Positions 38,185 to 47,066 of a stretch of 64,000 nucleotides of DNA are shown here, in pieces (the first letter of the stretch is position 1; every line of letters starts with the position of its first letter). The notes below the pieces were generated by a model. It was given only the letters and a program-made list of their open reading frames with translations. It made no database searches and was not told where the DNA came from. The position numbers and the translations under genes were made by a program. The DNA is from Prevotella sp. (GTDB lineage: Bacteria; Bacteroidota; Bacteroidia; Bacteroidales; Bacteroidaceae), in the NCBI GenBank assembly GCA_024684515.1, contig JAIKWS010000060.1:29673-93672 (forward strand), read 5' to 3'.

Positions 38185-40515
38185 TCAGAACAGCAGTCCT
38201 ATCTGATATACTAGAGCAGAGACTACCCAGGCGACGACTGTGGTGTAGATGGCGGTTGCGATAGCCCATCGCCATGATCCCGTCTCGTTCTTGATGGCAG
38301 CGATAGTGGCTATGCAGGGGAAATAGAGCAATACGAAGAGCAGATAGCAGTAGGCCACGAGTGGGGTGATGGCTGATAGACCTCCCAGCACACCGATGGT
38401 TGAAGCTACAATCTCCTTTGCTCCCACGCCAGCTATCAGACTGACATCTAGCTGCCAGTCGAAGCCCTGCAGGGCGAACAGTGGTTCGATGGCCTGTCCC
38501 ATGATACCGATGAAACTCTCTTCCATGGTTGGAGCAACGCCCATAGTGCCGAAATAGCCTAGTGCCCAGACAATGATGCTGGCTACGAGGATGATGCCTC
38601 CCATCTTCTTCAGATATTCCTTGCCCTTCTCCCAGGTGTGGCGCATCGTAGCTTTCCATGTGGGCCAGCGATAGGGTGGCAGCTCCATCACGAATGGTGT
38701 GTCCTCGCCCTTGATGACGAAGCGGGATAGGATCTTGCTCACGATGACAGCCATAAGGATGCCGACAACATAGAGCGATATCATGACCCACGATCGGTAC
38801 TGGGCAGCAAAGAAGGTGCCAGTAACCATGATATAGATGGGCAGCCGTGCCGAACATGACATGAACGGCAGCACAAGCATCGTGATGAGCCGTGAGCGGC
38901 GGCTCTCTACGGTACGGGTGGCCATAACGGCAGGCACGTTACACCCAAAGCCCATGATCAGGGGGATGAAGGACTTGCCGTGAAGCCCCATCTTATGCAT
39001 CAGTCGATCCATGATGAAGGCAGCACGAGCCATATAGCCCGAGTCTTCCATGAACGAGATGAAGAGATAGAGTATGAGTATCTGTGGCAGGAACACGATG
39101 ACGGCTCCCACACCACCTATCACGCCATCGACAAGCATCGAACGCAGTGGGCCTTCCGGCATGGTGGCACCTATCCACTCGCCAAGCCACTCGACGCCAG
39201 CCTCAATCCAGTCCATGGGATACTGACCAATGGTGAAGGTGACATGAAACATGACGAAGAGGATGAGGAAGAAGATGGGGAAGCCCACGTACTTGCTCGA
39301 CAGCACACGATCGATGAGATGTGTGGTGCGATAGGTATCTTCCTTGGTGCCCGTCTGATAGCCAGCCTCTGTCAGGGCACCATTGATGAAACCGTATTTG
39401 GCATCCATGATGGCAGTCTCGGCATCAGAGCCTGTCTCCTCCAGCACACGTGATGCCGCACGGTCGCGGGCTTCTTTCACGGGTACAGAGAGCAGATGGT
39501 CTACGGCTTTGTCACCCTCCAGCATCTTGATGGCCAGATAACGGGTGGAGAGACTCTTGTGGATGCTGTCGTCAGCCTTCAGATAGCGCTGGATATCCTT
39601 GATGCCCTGTTCTATCTCGTGACCATAGTTGATATGCAGGTGACGTGCCTCGCGACTGCGTCCCTCATACACCTGGATGACAGCCCTGAAGAGGTCCTTG
39701 ACACCTTGTCCGGATTTGAACGAGGTGGGGATCATTGGCATACCAAAGAGCGTGGAGAGCATCTTCAGGTCTACATTATCGCCACGACGCTCGAACTCGT
39801 CGTACATATTCAGGGCACCTACCACACGCAGGTCCATGTCCACGAGCTGGGTGGTAAGATAGAGGTTGCGCTCCAGATTGCTGGAGTCGATGACGTTGAT
39901 GACCACATCGGGCATCTGCTCCTGCAGGTAGTTGCGCACGTAGAGCTCTTCTGGCGAATAGCACGACAGCGAGTAGGTGCCTGGCAGGTCAATGAGGTTG
40001 AACTCGTATCCGAACATCGACGCATGTGCCTCGCTGGCATCGACGGTGACACCGCTATAGTTGCCAACTCGTCCGTGGGCACCGCTGGCGAAATTGAAGA
40101 GTGAGGTCTTGCCGCAGTTGGGATTGCCAATCAGCGCCACATTGATGGTACGTCGCTCGCGAAGGGCCTCGTGGATGCCTTCCTCCTCCAGGGAAACCGC
40201 CTCGGAGGAGAATGTCTCGGCAGACAGCCCGCTATTGGACTGCCACACTCCAAGTCTAGACAGTCCAATAGCGGGCTGTCTAGACTTGGAGTGTGGCGTA
40301 TAGACTTCGATCATCTCAGCCTCCTGCCGGCGCAGACTGACCTCATAGCCCATCACCTTGTATTTGACAGGATCTTGCAGGGGAGCATTCAGCAGCACGT
40401 CGATGGTCTTGCCTTTCACAAAGCCCATTTCAACAATGCGCTTGCGGAAGCCGCCATGTCCATGCACCTTTACAATGACACCCTGTTCGCCTGTTTTTAG
40501 TTCCGATAGTTTCAT
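38185..40515 (-). CDS. feoB: FeoA-FeoB fusion ferrous iron transporter
   Basis: 776 aa; N-terminal FeoA-like domain then ALIGNPNCGKTSLFN G domain and FeoB gate/TM regions. Confidence 0.94.
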   Translation of the reverse strand: MKLSELKTGEQGVIVKVHGHGGFRKRIVEMGFVKGKTIDVLLNAPLQDPVKYKVMGYEVSLRRQEAEMIEVYTPHSKSRQPAIGLSRLGVWQSNSGLSAETFSSEAVSLEEEGIHEALRERRTINVALIGNPNCGKTSLFNFASGAHGRVGNYSGVTVDASEAHASMFGYEFNLIDLPGTYSLSCYSPEELYVRNYLQEQMPDVVINVIDSSNLERNLYLTTQLVDMDLRVVGALNMYDEFERRGDNVDLKMLSTLFGMPMIPTSFKSGQGVKDLFRAVIQVYEGRSREARHLHINYGHEIEQGIKDIQRYLKADDSIHKSLSTRYLAIKMLEGDKAVDHLLSVPVKEARDRAASRVLEETGSDAETAIMDAKYGFINGALTEAGYQTGTKEDTYRTTHLIDRVLSSKYVGFPIFFLILFVMFHVTFTIGQYPMDWIEAGVEWLGEWIGATMPEGPLRSMLVDGVIGGVGAVIVFLPQILILYLFISFMEDSGYMARAAFIMDRLMHKMGLHGKSFIPLIMGFGCNVPAVMATRTVESRRSRLITMLVLPFMSCSARLPIYIMVTGTFFAAQYRSWVMISLYVVGILMAVIVSKILSRFVIKGEDTPFVMELPPYRWPTWKATMRHTWEKGKEYLKKMGGIILVASIIVWALGYFGTMGVAPTMEESFIGIMGQAIEPLFALQGFDWQLDVSLIAGVGAKEIVASTIGVLGGLSAITPLVAYCYLLFVLLYFPCIATIAAIKNETGSWRWAIATAIYTTVVAWVVSALVYQIGLLF
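40223..40296. repeat. Interlocked double palindrome (A-B-A'-B') inside the feoAB linker
   Basis: A 40223-40242, B 40243-40260, A' 40261-40280 (exact reverse complement of A), B' 40279-40296 (exact reverse complement of B). Confidence 0.97.
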
Positions 40516-40642
40516 TAATTGCTGAATAAGTATGCAAAGTTACCCATTTTATCTTCAAAACAACGCTAGAAATGCTATTATTCCATCGTTATACCTAAAA
40601 ATGGGGATGATCAGTCTTGTCTCAGTCTCTCTTCCGGCTCAG

Positions 40643-43060
40643 TTAGAGACTGTCGATTGTCTTCATCAGTTGTTCACCAAGATTGATGGTATAGCCCTGA
40701 CTAACAAAGATGACGCGGTTGAAGGTGTCGCAGATGATGAAGACAGGAAGTGACGTGGATGCCAGCTTCATCTGTTCGCGTATCTCGTTGATAATGATAC
40801 TATTGACATCAATACCCCAAGTAACCGTTGTAGGTAGTCCTGCAAATTCTGAAGTCTGGAATCGCGATGCCTCTTCCTGACTCTCGAACAGCAATATCAG
40901 CTTGCGTTCCCACTTCTCAAACTGCTCGCTGACGGCAGCAATATCGCGAAGGGCATGGTTTGTGGGTTCCTGATTGGGAGCAATAATACCTAATACATAG
41001 TAGCCGCGACCTGTGGTAGAGAGAAGGCTTTTCTGTGTCTTCGTAGTCAGGTCAAGATATACGTTCTCAGCATTCAGCGAGCCAATGACCTGTGGTTCGG
41101 ACGTATCTTCACGCATGGTGAACCCGCCGATGGCATCGCTTGCTACATGGATATAGTCGATACGAGCCTTCACCTTACCACTTGCCAGCCGAGTGCCCGA
41201 CGTGAGCAGGTAGTCGCCCCATTCCACCTGTACGCCCTCTGCGAAATTGTCTTTCCATGTGGCATCCTCGGGATATGTAAGCAACTGAGGACGACCATCT
41301 TGCAGACGGCTGAGGGTGAAGTGAGTGTAGTACTTTGGATTGTCATAGTAGGGCACAGGCTTATAGCGCAGCTTGAGCGTGGCGTAGAGAGGTGCCGATG
41401 TTGTAGATGCTGGCGATGCTGCCTTTGCGAAGACCCGTTGCCATGTGCCGTCCTGCAGATATTCCACCTCGCTGCTTACCTCGTTGATGCGTGCTGCAAA
41501 GCCCAGGCTGCGTGCTGCCGCCACATAGAAGATGTTGCGCCCCAGCTGGTCGGCGGTGCGATGGAGGTAGACACTCATTGGCCGCATACGCAGTTGTTGT
41601 GGATTGTGGTCGTTGTCTATCTTCAGACTGTCGAGGCACCATTGTTCAAGAGCCTCAGGCGAGGTGATGGCCGACAGGCGCTGCTGGAGGAAATGGCGAT
41701 AGGGTGTCAGCCACTCGTTCTCCACACGGGGTGAGAGCGTGTATCTATCCAGCCGGCTATCTGCAGGAGCCGAGGCCCATTTCAAATGGTCGCGTAGGAC
41801 GTCGAGCGTAACATCACGCAGGTCTTTTTCCGACAGCACATTGAGTAGCCGCTGTGCTAGTTGCTTGTCAGGGGCCTCGTCAAGGAACTGTCTGATAACC
41901 TGATGATTGCCTCGCCACGCCTCGACAGGCATCGTCCTTTCATAAGCCTGGCGTATAGAGTCTTCCAAGGCCAGCCTGCGGCTGTTGTCCTTTCGCTGTT
42001 CGTCACTCACAGGCGGCTGTACAGCCGATACGGGTGGTGGTACCATATCGAGATCCATAGACAGGGGTAGGGGAGGCAGTAGCTGGAGCGTCACCTCCTT
42101 GTCGGCATCGAACGTCACTTTCTTGACTGCCACCAGTTGGTCTTTTGTTACCCATACGAGCATGTCACCATGACCAGCCGAGAGACTGGCGTGTCCCTCG
42201 CTGTCTGTAGTCTTTGTTGCCACAGGATAAAATTCGGCATAGTTGTAGAGGCGGAATTCCACGCAGGCATTATCGACAGGAAGGTTGTTGGCATCGATGA
42301 CGTGGATGGTGACTTTCGACGTGGGAGCATAGTGCGAGGTCACGTTGATTTCAGTATAGCACGATGTGCGGCTCATCACCTCCTCAGGGCCATCGTAGTG
42401 GCCAAACACCCGTGTGTGCATCAGCATGCCTCTAGAGGCACTCTCGTTGAACCATCCCAGATTGAGTACGGGCTCTGGTTCGCATGCTCCAAGGAAAAAC
42501 CATTGTCCGTCGGCCCATGCCTCAACCCATGCGTGATTGTCGTCAGTATGTGCCCAACGAGGTGTGTAGACCTGGCGTGCAGGTATGCAGACAGACCGTA
42601 GTGCGGCCACCAGCAGGGTGCTCTCCTCGCCACATCGGCCGTATGCCGTGCGGATGGTATTCAGTGGCGAGCTGGTACGTGCATCGCTGGGACGGTAGGT
42701 CACCTGCTCATGGCACCAGTGGTTGACCTCGAGGATGGCCTGTTGCATGGACAAGCCGCGAACGCGCTTACTGAGCTGTTCGAAGAATACTTGGCGACAG
42801 CTGTCCAGGTCTTCGTTGTTCACGCGTACTGGCAGTACGAAATGGCGGAACTCCCGTTCCGGCACAGATGCTCCCCATGCCATCTGCTGACGTGCCTTCA
42901 GCGCGAGCTGGATATTGTGTTCGAAAAAAGAGCTAGGATAGGCCGTGCGGTCAGGCAACGGCAGATATCGATTGATGAAATCAACATACGGCTGTTGTGC
43001 CGCTATGCTGCAAAAAGTAAGGAGTGAGATGAAAAAGACGACGACTGCTTTCCTGCTCAT
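40643..43060 (-). CDS. Transglutaminase-like domain protein, exported
   Basis: Start trimmed to [22 protein letters not shown] (signal peptide); [48 protein letters not shown] overlap with the upstream gene. Confidence 0.88.
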   Translation of the reverse strand: MSRKAVVVFFISLLTFCSIAAQQPYVDFINRYLPLPDRTAYPSSFFEHNIQLALKARQQMAWGASVPEREFRHFVLPVRVNNEDLDSCRQVFFEQLSKRVRGLSMQQAILEVNHWCHEQVTYRPSDARTSSPLNTIRTAYGRCGEESTLLVAALRSVCIPARQVYTPRWAHTDDNHAWVEAWADGQWFFLGACEPEPVLNLGWFNESASRGMLMHTRVFGHYDGPEEVMSRTSCYTEINVTSHYAPTSKVTIHVIDANNLPVDNACVEFRLYNYAEFYPVATKTTDSEGHASLSAGHGDMLVWVTKDQLVAVKKVTFDADKEVTLQLLPPLPLSMDLDMVPPPVSAVQPPVSDEQRKDNSRRLALEDSIRQAYERTMPVEAWRGNHQVIRQFLDEAPDKQLAQRLLNVLSEKDLRDVTLDVLRDHLKWASAPADSRLDRYTLSPRVENEWLTPYRHFLQQRLSAITSPEALEQWCLDSLKIDNDHNPQQLRMRPMSVYLHRTADQLGRNIFYVAAARSLGFAARINEVSSEVEYLQDGTWQRVFAKAASPASTTSAPLYATLKLRYKPVPYYDNPKYYTHFTLSRLQDGRPQLLTYPEDATWKDNFAEGVQVEWGDYLLTSGTRLASGKVKARIDYIHVASDAIGGFTMREDTSEPQVIGSLNAENVYLDLTTKTQKSLLSTTGRGYYVLGIIAPNQEPTNHALRDIAAVSEQFEKWERKLILLFESQEEASRFQTSEFAGLPTTVTWGIDVNSIIINEIREQMKLASTSLPVFIICDTFNRVIFVSQGYTINLGEQLMKTIDSL

Positions 43061-43857
43061 AGCCCACGCGCTTTCCATATTCGTTCCTTGGCAGCGTTGA
43101 TCTCCTGGAACTTCTTCTCTGCCGCCCGTCTGACGTCTTCACCAAGCTTTGCCACGCGGTCGGGATGATGTTCCAGAGCCAGTCTGCGATAGGCCTTCTT
43201 CACCTCGTCGTCAGTAGCTTGTGGGCTGACTCCCAGCACCTTGTAGGCGTCCTCCAGGGTGTCGCCTTCCATGTGGAGCATGGAATCCACTTCTTCTGTC
43301 TGCATCTGCATCCAGCGTGCCACATCCTTCAGGGCGTCCACCTCGGCATTGTCCACCTTTCCGTCAGCCTGTGCAATCATCACCAGGAAGTTCAGTAGTT
43401 GCAGTCGTCCGCTATAGTCGAGATAGCGAGCCGCTTCTTCGCAGCTCTGACGAATGTTGCGACGGAAAGCCACGCGTCCCTGTCGCTTCTCTTCTTCAAA
43501 GAGCTTTAGCATGATGTCATTGCCCTGCTGTGCTGCTTCGGCTCCGAAGTTCTGGCGCAGGAAGTTGCGTACCATTTCCATCTCGGAATGCATCACCTTG
43601 CCGTCGGCCCTGATGATATATGCCGCCATGACCAGCATCGACAACAGGAAACTGTTGCGGTCGCCCTGCTGCTGGTTGTACGCTTGCTGCTGTTGTGTGT
43701 TGTCGTCCTGATTTCCGAAGACAGAGCTGCCTTCAGATGACGAGGAGTCGAACAATGAGCCAAGGAGGAATCCCAGGATCCCTCCTATTGGTCCTAATAC
43801 GATCCAGCCTAGATAGCCGGCAATCCATTTCCCTAGTCCCACTTTTTGTATTTGCAA
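43057..43857 (-). CDS. TerB-like plus DnaJ domain protein (DjlA-like)
   Basis: 266 aa; TerB-like helices and [29 protein letters not shown]. Confidence 0.9.
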   Translation of the reverse strand: MQIQKVGLGKWIAGYLGWIVLGPIGGILGFLLGSLFDSSSSEGSSVFGNQDDNTQQQQAYNQQQGDRNSFLLSMLVMAAYIIRADGKVMHSEMEMVRNFLRQNFGAEAAQQGNDIMLKLFEEEKRQGRVAFRRNIRQSCEEAARYLDYSGRLQLLNFLVMIAQADGKVDNAEVDALKDVARWMQMQTEEVDSMLHMEGDTLEDAYKVLGVSPQATDDEVKKAYRRLALEHHPDRVAKLGEDVRRAAEKKFQEINAAKERIWKARGL

Positions 43858-43871
43858 TTATTGGTTACGAA

Positions 43872-44492
43872 TCAGCCGATAGCGTTCATGAGGAAGTCTA
43901 CGGCACCATTGACGCCAAATTTCCTCACGTTGATGGTCACGTCATAGTTGCGTGCGTCCTGCCATTCGCTCCCAGTGAAAGTCTTGGTGTAGAGCTCACG
44001 CGAATAGTCGTTGTCCACAATCATGGCAGCGGCATCGCGCTCCGAGATGTCATACTTCTCGGCGATGCGCCGCTTGCGGCAGTCCATATCAGCATGGATG
44101 AAGATTTTCAGCGCGTTGGGGTAGTCACGGAAGATATGGAAGCCACATCGTCCGACGATGACACACGACTCCTGTGCTGCAATCTTGCGGATGGCGCCCG
44201 CCTGTGCCTCAAACAAGTCGTGCGACGTCTTGTCCTGCTCCTGTCCGCTATATTCTGCCCCTGCCATATACTGGCGGTAGAAACCTGTGAAGTCGTCGCG
44301 CCACAGCGGATTACGGGACTCGATCTTCTCGACGGCATCCTCAACGTTGCAGAAGCGGCTGGCCACCTCGTTCAGTATTTGCTTGTCGAGCAGCTTCACG
44401 TTAAGACGGCGTGCCAGCTCTGCGCCAATCTCGTGGCCACCAGTGCCGAACTGTCGGCTAATGGTGATGATAAATTTCTCCTCCTTGTTCAT
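43872..44492 (-). CDS. Cytidylate kinase-like family protein
   Basis: 206 aa; FIITISRQFGTGGHEIGAELARRLNVKLLDKQIL. Confidence 0.88.
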   Translation of the reverse strand: MNKEEKFIITISRQFGTGGHEIGAELARRLNVKLLDKQILNEVASRFCNVEDAVEKIESRNPLWRDDFTGFYRQYMAGAEYSGQEQDKTSHDLFEAQAGAIRKIAAQESCVIVGRCGFHIFRDYPNALKIFIHADMDCRKRRIAEKYDISERDAAAMIVDNDYSRELYTKTFTGSEWQDARNYDVTINVRKFGVNGAVDFLMNAIG

Positions 44493-44579
44493 AATACTAA
44501 GACTTTAAGCGTTGATAGTTCTTTTGTTGCAAAGATAGGAAATAATTCTGATATGTGCAACTTTTATGAGAGAAAAAAG

Positions 44580-46277
44580 TCACTCTTCCATCAATTTGCG
44601 ATAGCGGGCACGCTTGGGCTCATCCTGTCCTAGCCGTAGTGCTTTGTTGGCTTCATACTCCGAGTAGTTGCCCTCGAAGTAGAAGACGTTCCCTTCGCCT
44701 TCGAATGCCAGGATATGGGTACAAATGCGATCGAGGAACCAGCGGTCGTGGCTGATGACGACGGCGCAGCCAGCAAACGACTCCAGACCTTCCTCCAGCG
44801 CACGCAGGGTGTTGACATCGATATCGTTGGTAGGCTCGTCAAGCAGTAGCACATTGCCTTCCTGTTTCAAGGCTACGGCCAGCTGTAGGCGGTTGCGCTC
44901 ACCACCAGAGAGCACCCCACATTTCTTCTCCTGGTCGACACCGCTGAAATTGAATCGCGACAGGTAGGCTCGTGCATTGATATCGCGACCTCCCATGCGG
45001 ATGGTCTCGTTGCCGCCACTCACCACTTGGTAGACGCTCTTGTCTGGATCGATGTCCTTGTGCTGCTGGTCTACATAGCTCAGCTTGACAGTCTCTCCAA
45101 CGTCGAACGTTCCTGCGTCTGCCTGTTCGAGTCCCATAATCAGACGGAAGAGTGTGGTCTTGCCTGCACCATTGGGACCTATGACGCCCACGATGCCGTT
45201 GGGGGGCAGGTTGAAATTGAGGTCTTTGAAGAGCGTCTTCTCAGGGAATGATTTCGCCACATGCTCGGCTATGATGACCTTATTGCCCAGACGGGGACCA
45301 TTGGGGATGAATATCTCCAACTTCTCCTCCTTCTGCTTCTGCTCTTCGTTCAGCATGCTTTCGTACGAGTTCAGACGGGCCTTGCCTTTGGCATGACGGG
45401 CCTTTGGTGCCATGCGTACCCATTCCAGCTCCCGTTCCAGCGTCTTGCGTCGCTTCGATGCCGTTTTCTCCTCCTGAGCCAGTCGCTGGCTCTTCTGTTC
45501 CAGCCAACTGGAGTAGTTGCCCTTCCAGGGAATGCCCTCTCCGCGGTCCAGTTCGAGGATCCATTCTGCTACGTCGTCGAGGAAGTAACGGTCGTGGGTG
45601 ACGGCAATCACCGTACCCTCATATTGCTGGAGATGCTGTTCGAGCCAGTCAATGGATTCCGCATCCAGATGGTTGGTAGGCTCGTCGAGTAGTAGCACGT
45701 CAGGCTTTTGCAACAAGAGGCGACAGAGAGCCACGCGGCGTCGCTCACCACCAGAGAGGTTCTTGACGCTCCAGTCGCCAGGAGGACAGTTCAGGGCAGC
45801 CATTGCCCGGTCGAGCTTCGAGTCCATGTTCCAGGCGTCGGTAGCGTCGATGGTGTCCTGAAGTTCCGCTTGTCGTGCCATCAGTTTGTCCATCTTGTCT
45901 GGGTCTTCATAAAATTCGGGCAAACCGAATTTCACGTTGATATCGTCGTATTCGGCCAGCGCGTCATAGACATGCTGCACACCCTCCATCACGTTCTCCT
46001 TGACGGTCTTCTCCTCGTTAAGCGGTGGATCCTGTGGCAGATATCCTACGGTATAGCCTGGACTCCACACTACGTTGCCCTGGTATTGCTGATCCAGTCC
46101 GGCAATAATTTTCATCAGCGTGGACTTACCAGCACCATTCAGACCGATGATGCCGATCTTTGCACCATAGAAAAAACTGAGATAGATATTCTTGAGCACT
46201 TGCTTCTGATTCTGCTGGATGGTCTTGCTCACACCAACCATCGAGAAGATCACTTTTTTGTCGTCTACTGTTGCCAT
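44580..46277 (-). CDS. ettA: ABC-F ATPase, energy-dependent translational throttle protein
   Basis: Two ABC cassettes (GLNGAGKSTLMK, GPNGAGKTTLFR; two LSGGE signatures); start trimmed to MATVDDKKVIFSMVGVSK. Confidence 0.94.
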   Translation of the reverse strand: MATVDDKKVIFSMVGVSKTIQQNQKQVLKNIYLSFFYGAKIGIIGLNGAGKSTLMKIIAGLDQQYQGNVVWSPGYTVGYLPQDPPLNEEKTVKENVMEGVQHVYDALAEYDDINVKFGLPEFYEDPDKMDKLMARQAELQDTIDATDAWNMDSKLDRAMAALNCPPGDWSVKNLSGGERRRVALCRLLLQKPDVLLLDEPTNHLDAESIDWLEQHLQQYEGTVIAVTHDRYFLDDVAEWILELDRGEGIPWKGNYSSWLEQKSQRLAQEEKTASKRRKTLERELEWVRMAPKARHAKGKARLNSYESMLNEEQKQKEEKLEIFIPNGPRLGNKVIIAEHVAKSFPEKTLFKDLNFNLPPNGIVGVIGPNGAGKTTLFRLIMGLEQADAGTFDVGETVKLSYVDQQHKDIDPDKSVYQVVSGGNETIRMGGRDINARAYLSRFNFSGVDQEKKCGVLSGGERNRLQLAVALKQEGNVLLLDEPTNDIDVNTLRALEEGLESFAGCAVVISHDRWFLDRICTHILAFEGEGNVFYFEGNYSEYEANKALRLGQDEPKRARYRKLMEE

Positions 46278-46489
46278 ATTCCTTTGCTTTTTTGTTTCAT
46301 GGGCAAAGTTACGAAAAGTTGAGCGCAAAACAAAATAAACTTGGTTGTTTTTGTGCCGAAATGGGATAAATTCGCCAATTTATGCGTTAAGCTAAGGATC
46401 ATTCCGACAATCAGCTCTTTGAATAGTACGATAAGAAAGGGTGATGAAAAAGCACGGACGGTAATCATAGTGACTGTGCTCGTTCTAGC

Positions 46490-46615
46490 GAGTTCACGGC
46501 TCGCTCATAGTGAGATTACGGCTCACCTATAGTGAGATTACGGCTCACTCATAGTGAGATTACGGCTCGCTCAAAGTGAGATTACGGCTCGCTCATAGTG
46601 AGATTACGGCTCGCA
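46490..46615. repeat. Tandem array of a 22-nt unit (GATTACGGCTCACTCATAGTGA)
   Basis: About five and a half units in the leader region of ettA; same core as the array at 25596-25732. Confidence 0.95.
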
Positions 46616-46710
46616 TTTCTTTACATTTTAAACGCGGGGACGGTATCCAATTCAAGTCTGCAGGTATAGCATAATCTTTGAGTCAGCGATGCCACGGCAC
46701 GAGAAATGCG

Positions 46711-46873
46711 GAAAGTAGGAAATGCGGAAAGTGGGCATTTGATGTTTTTGAATAAGGAAGGAGGTCATTATAAGTATAACTTAATTATTAATTATTATCA
46801 AATATATTAGTTCATTATTATCTCCTATCCTCTTCAGATAGCTTAATGTCCACTTTCCGCATTTCCTACTTTC
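46711..46873. repeat. 163-bp segment bounded by 29-bp near-perfect inverted repeats
   Basis: GAAAGTAGGAAATGCGGAAAGTGGGCATT (46711-46739) versus AATGTCCACTTTCCGCATTTCCTACTTTC (46845-46873); one mismatch. Confidence 0.95.
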
Positions 46874-46944
46874 CTACTTTCTTACCTTTTTCGTTGCTTG
46901 TTCTATTTCTAAAGATTTGTCTCTTCCTGTATGGTTATTCAAGA

Positions 46945-47036
46945 AAGACACGAAGATACAGGGATGTACTTGCTACGATAAGTGGATGTATATCCAAGGA
47001 TAGTCCGTAGCCTTTTCCTTTGTATCTTCGTGTCTT
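46945..47036. repeat. 16-bp perfect inverted repeat flanking a 60-bp spacer
   Basis: AAGACACGAAGATACA (46945-46960) and TGTATCTTCGTGTCTT (47021-47036). Confidence 0.95.
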
Positions 47037-47066
47037 GGGGTTCTGTAAAACAGAGGAGAGTAGTTC

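Noticed and set aside
40171-40500. 109-aa plus-strand ORF over the feoAB linker
   Set aside because: Its similarity to the minus-strand peptide is explained by the interlocked palindrome. No independent coding evidence.
43695-44633. 312-aa plus-strand ORF
   Set aside because: Spans antisense across two well-supported minus-strand genes (DnaJ/TerB and cytidylate-kinase-like).
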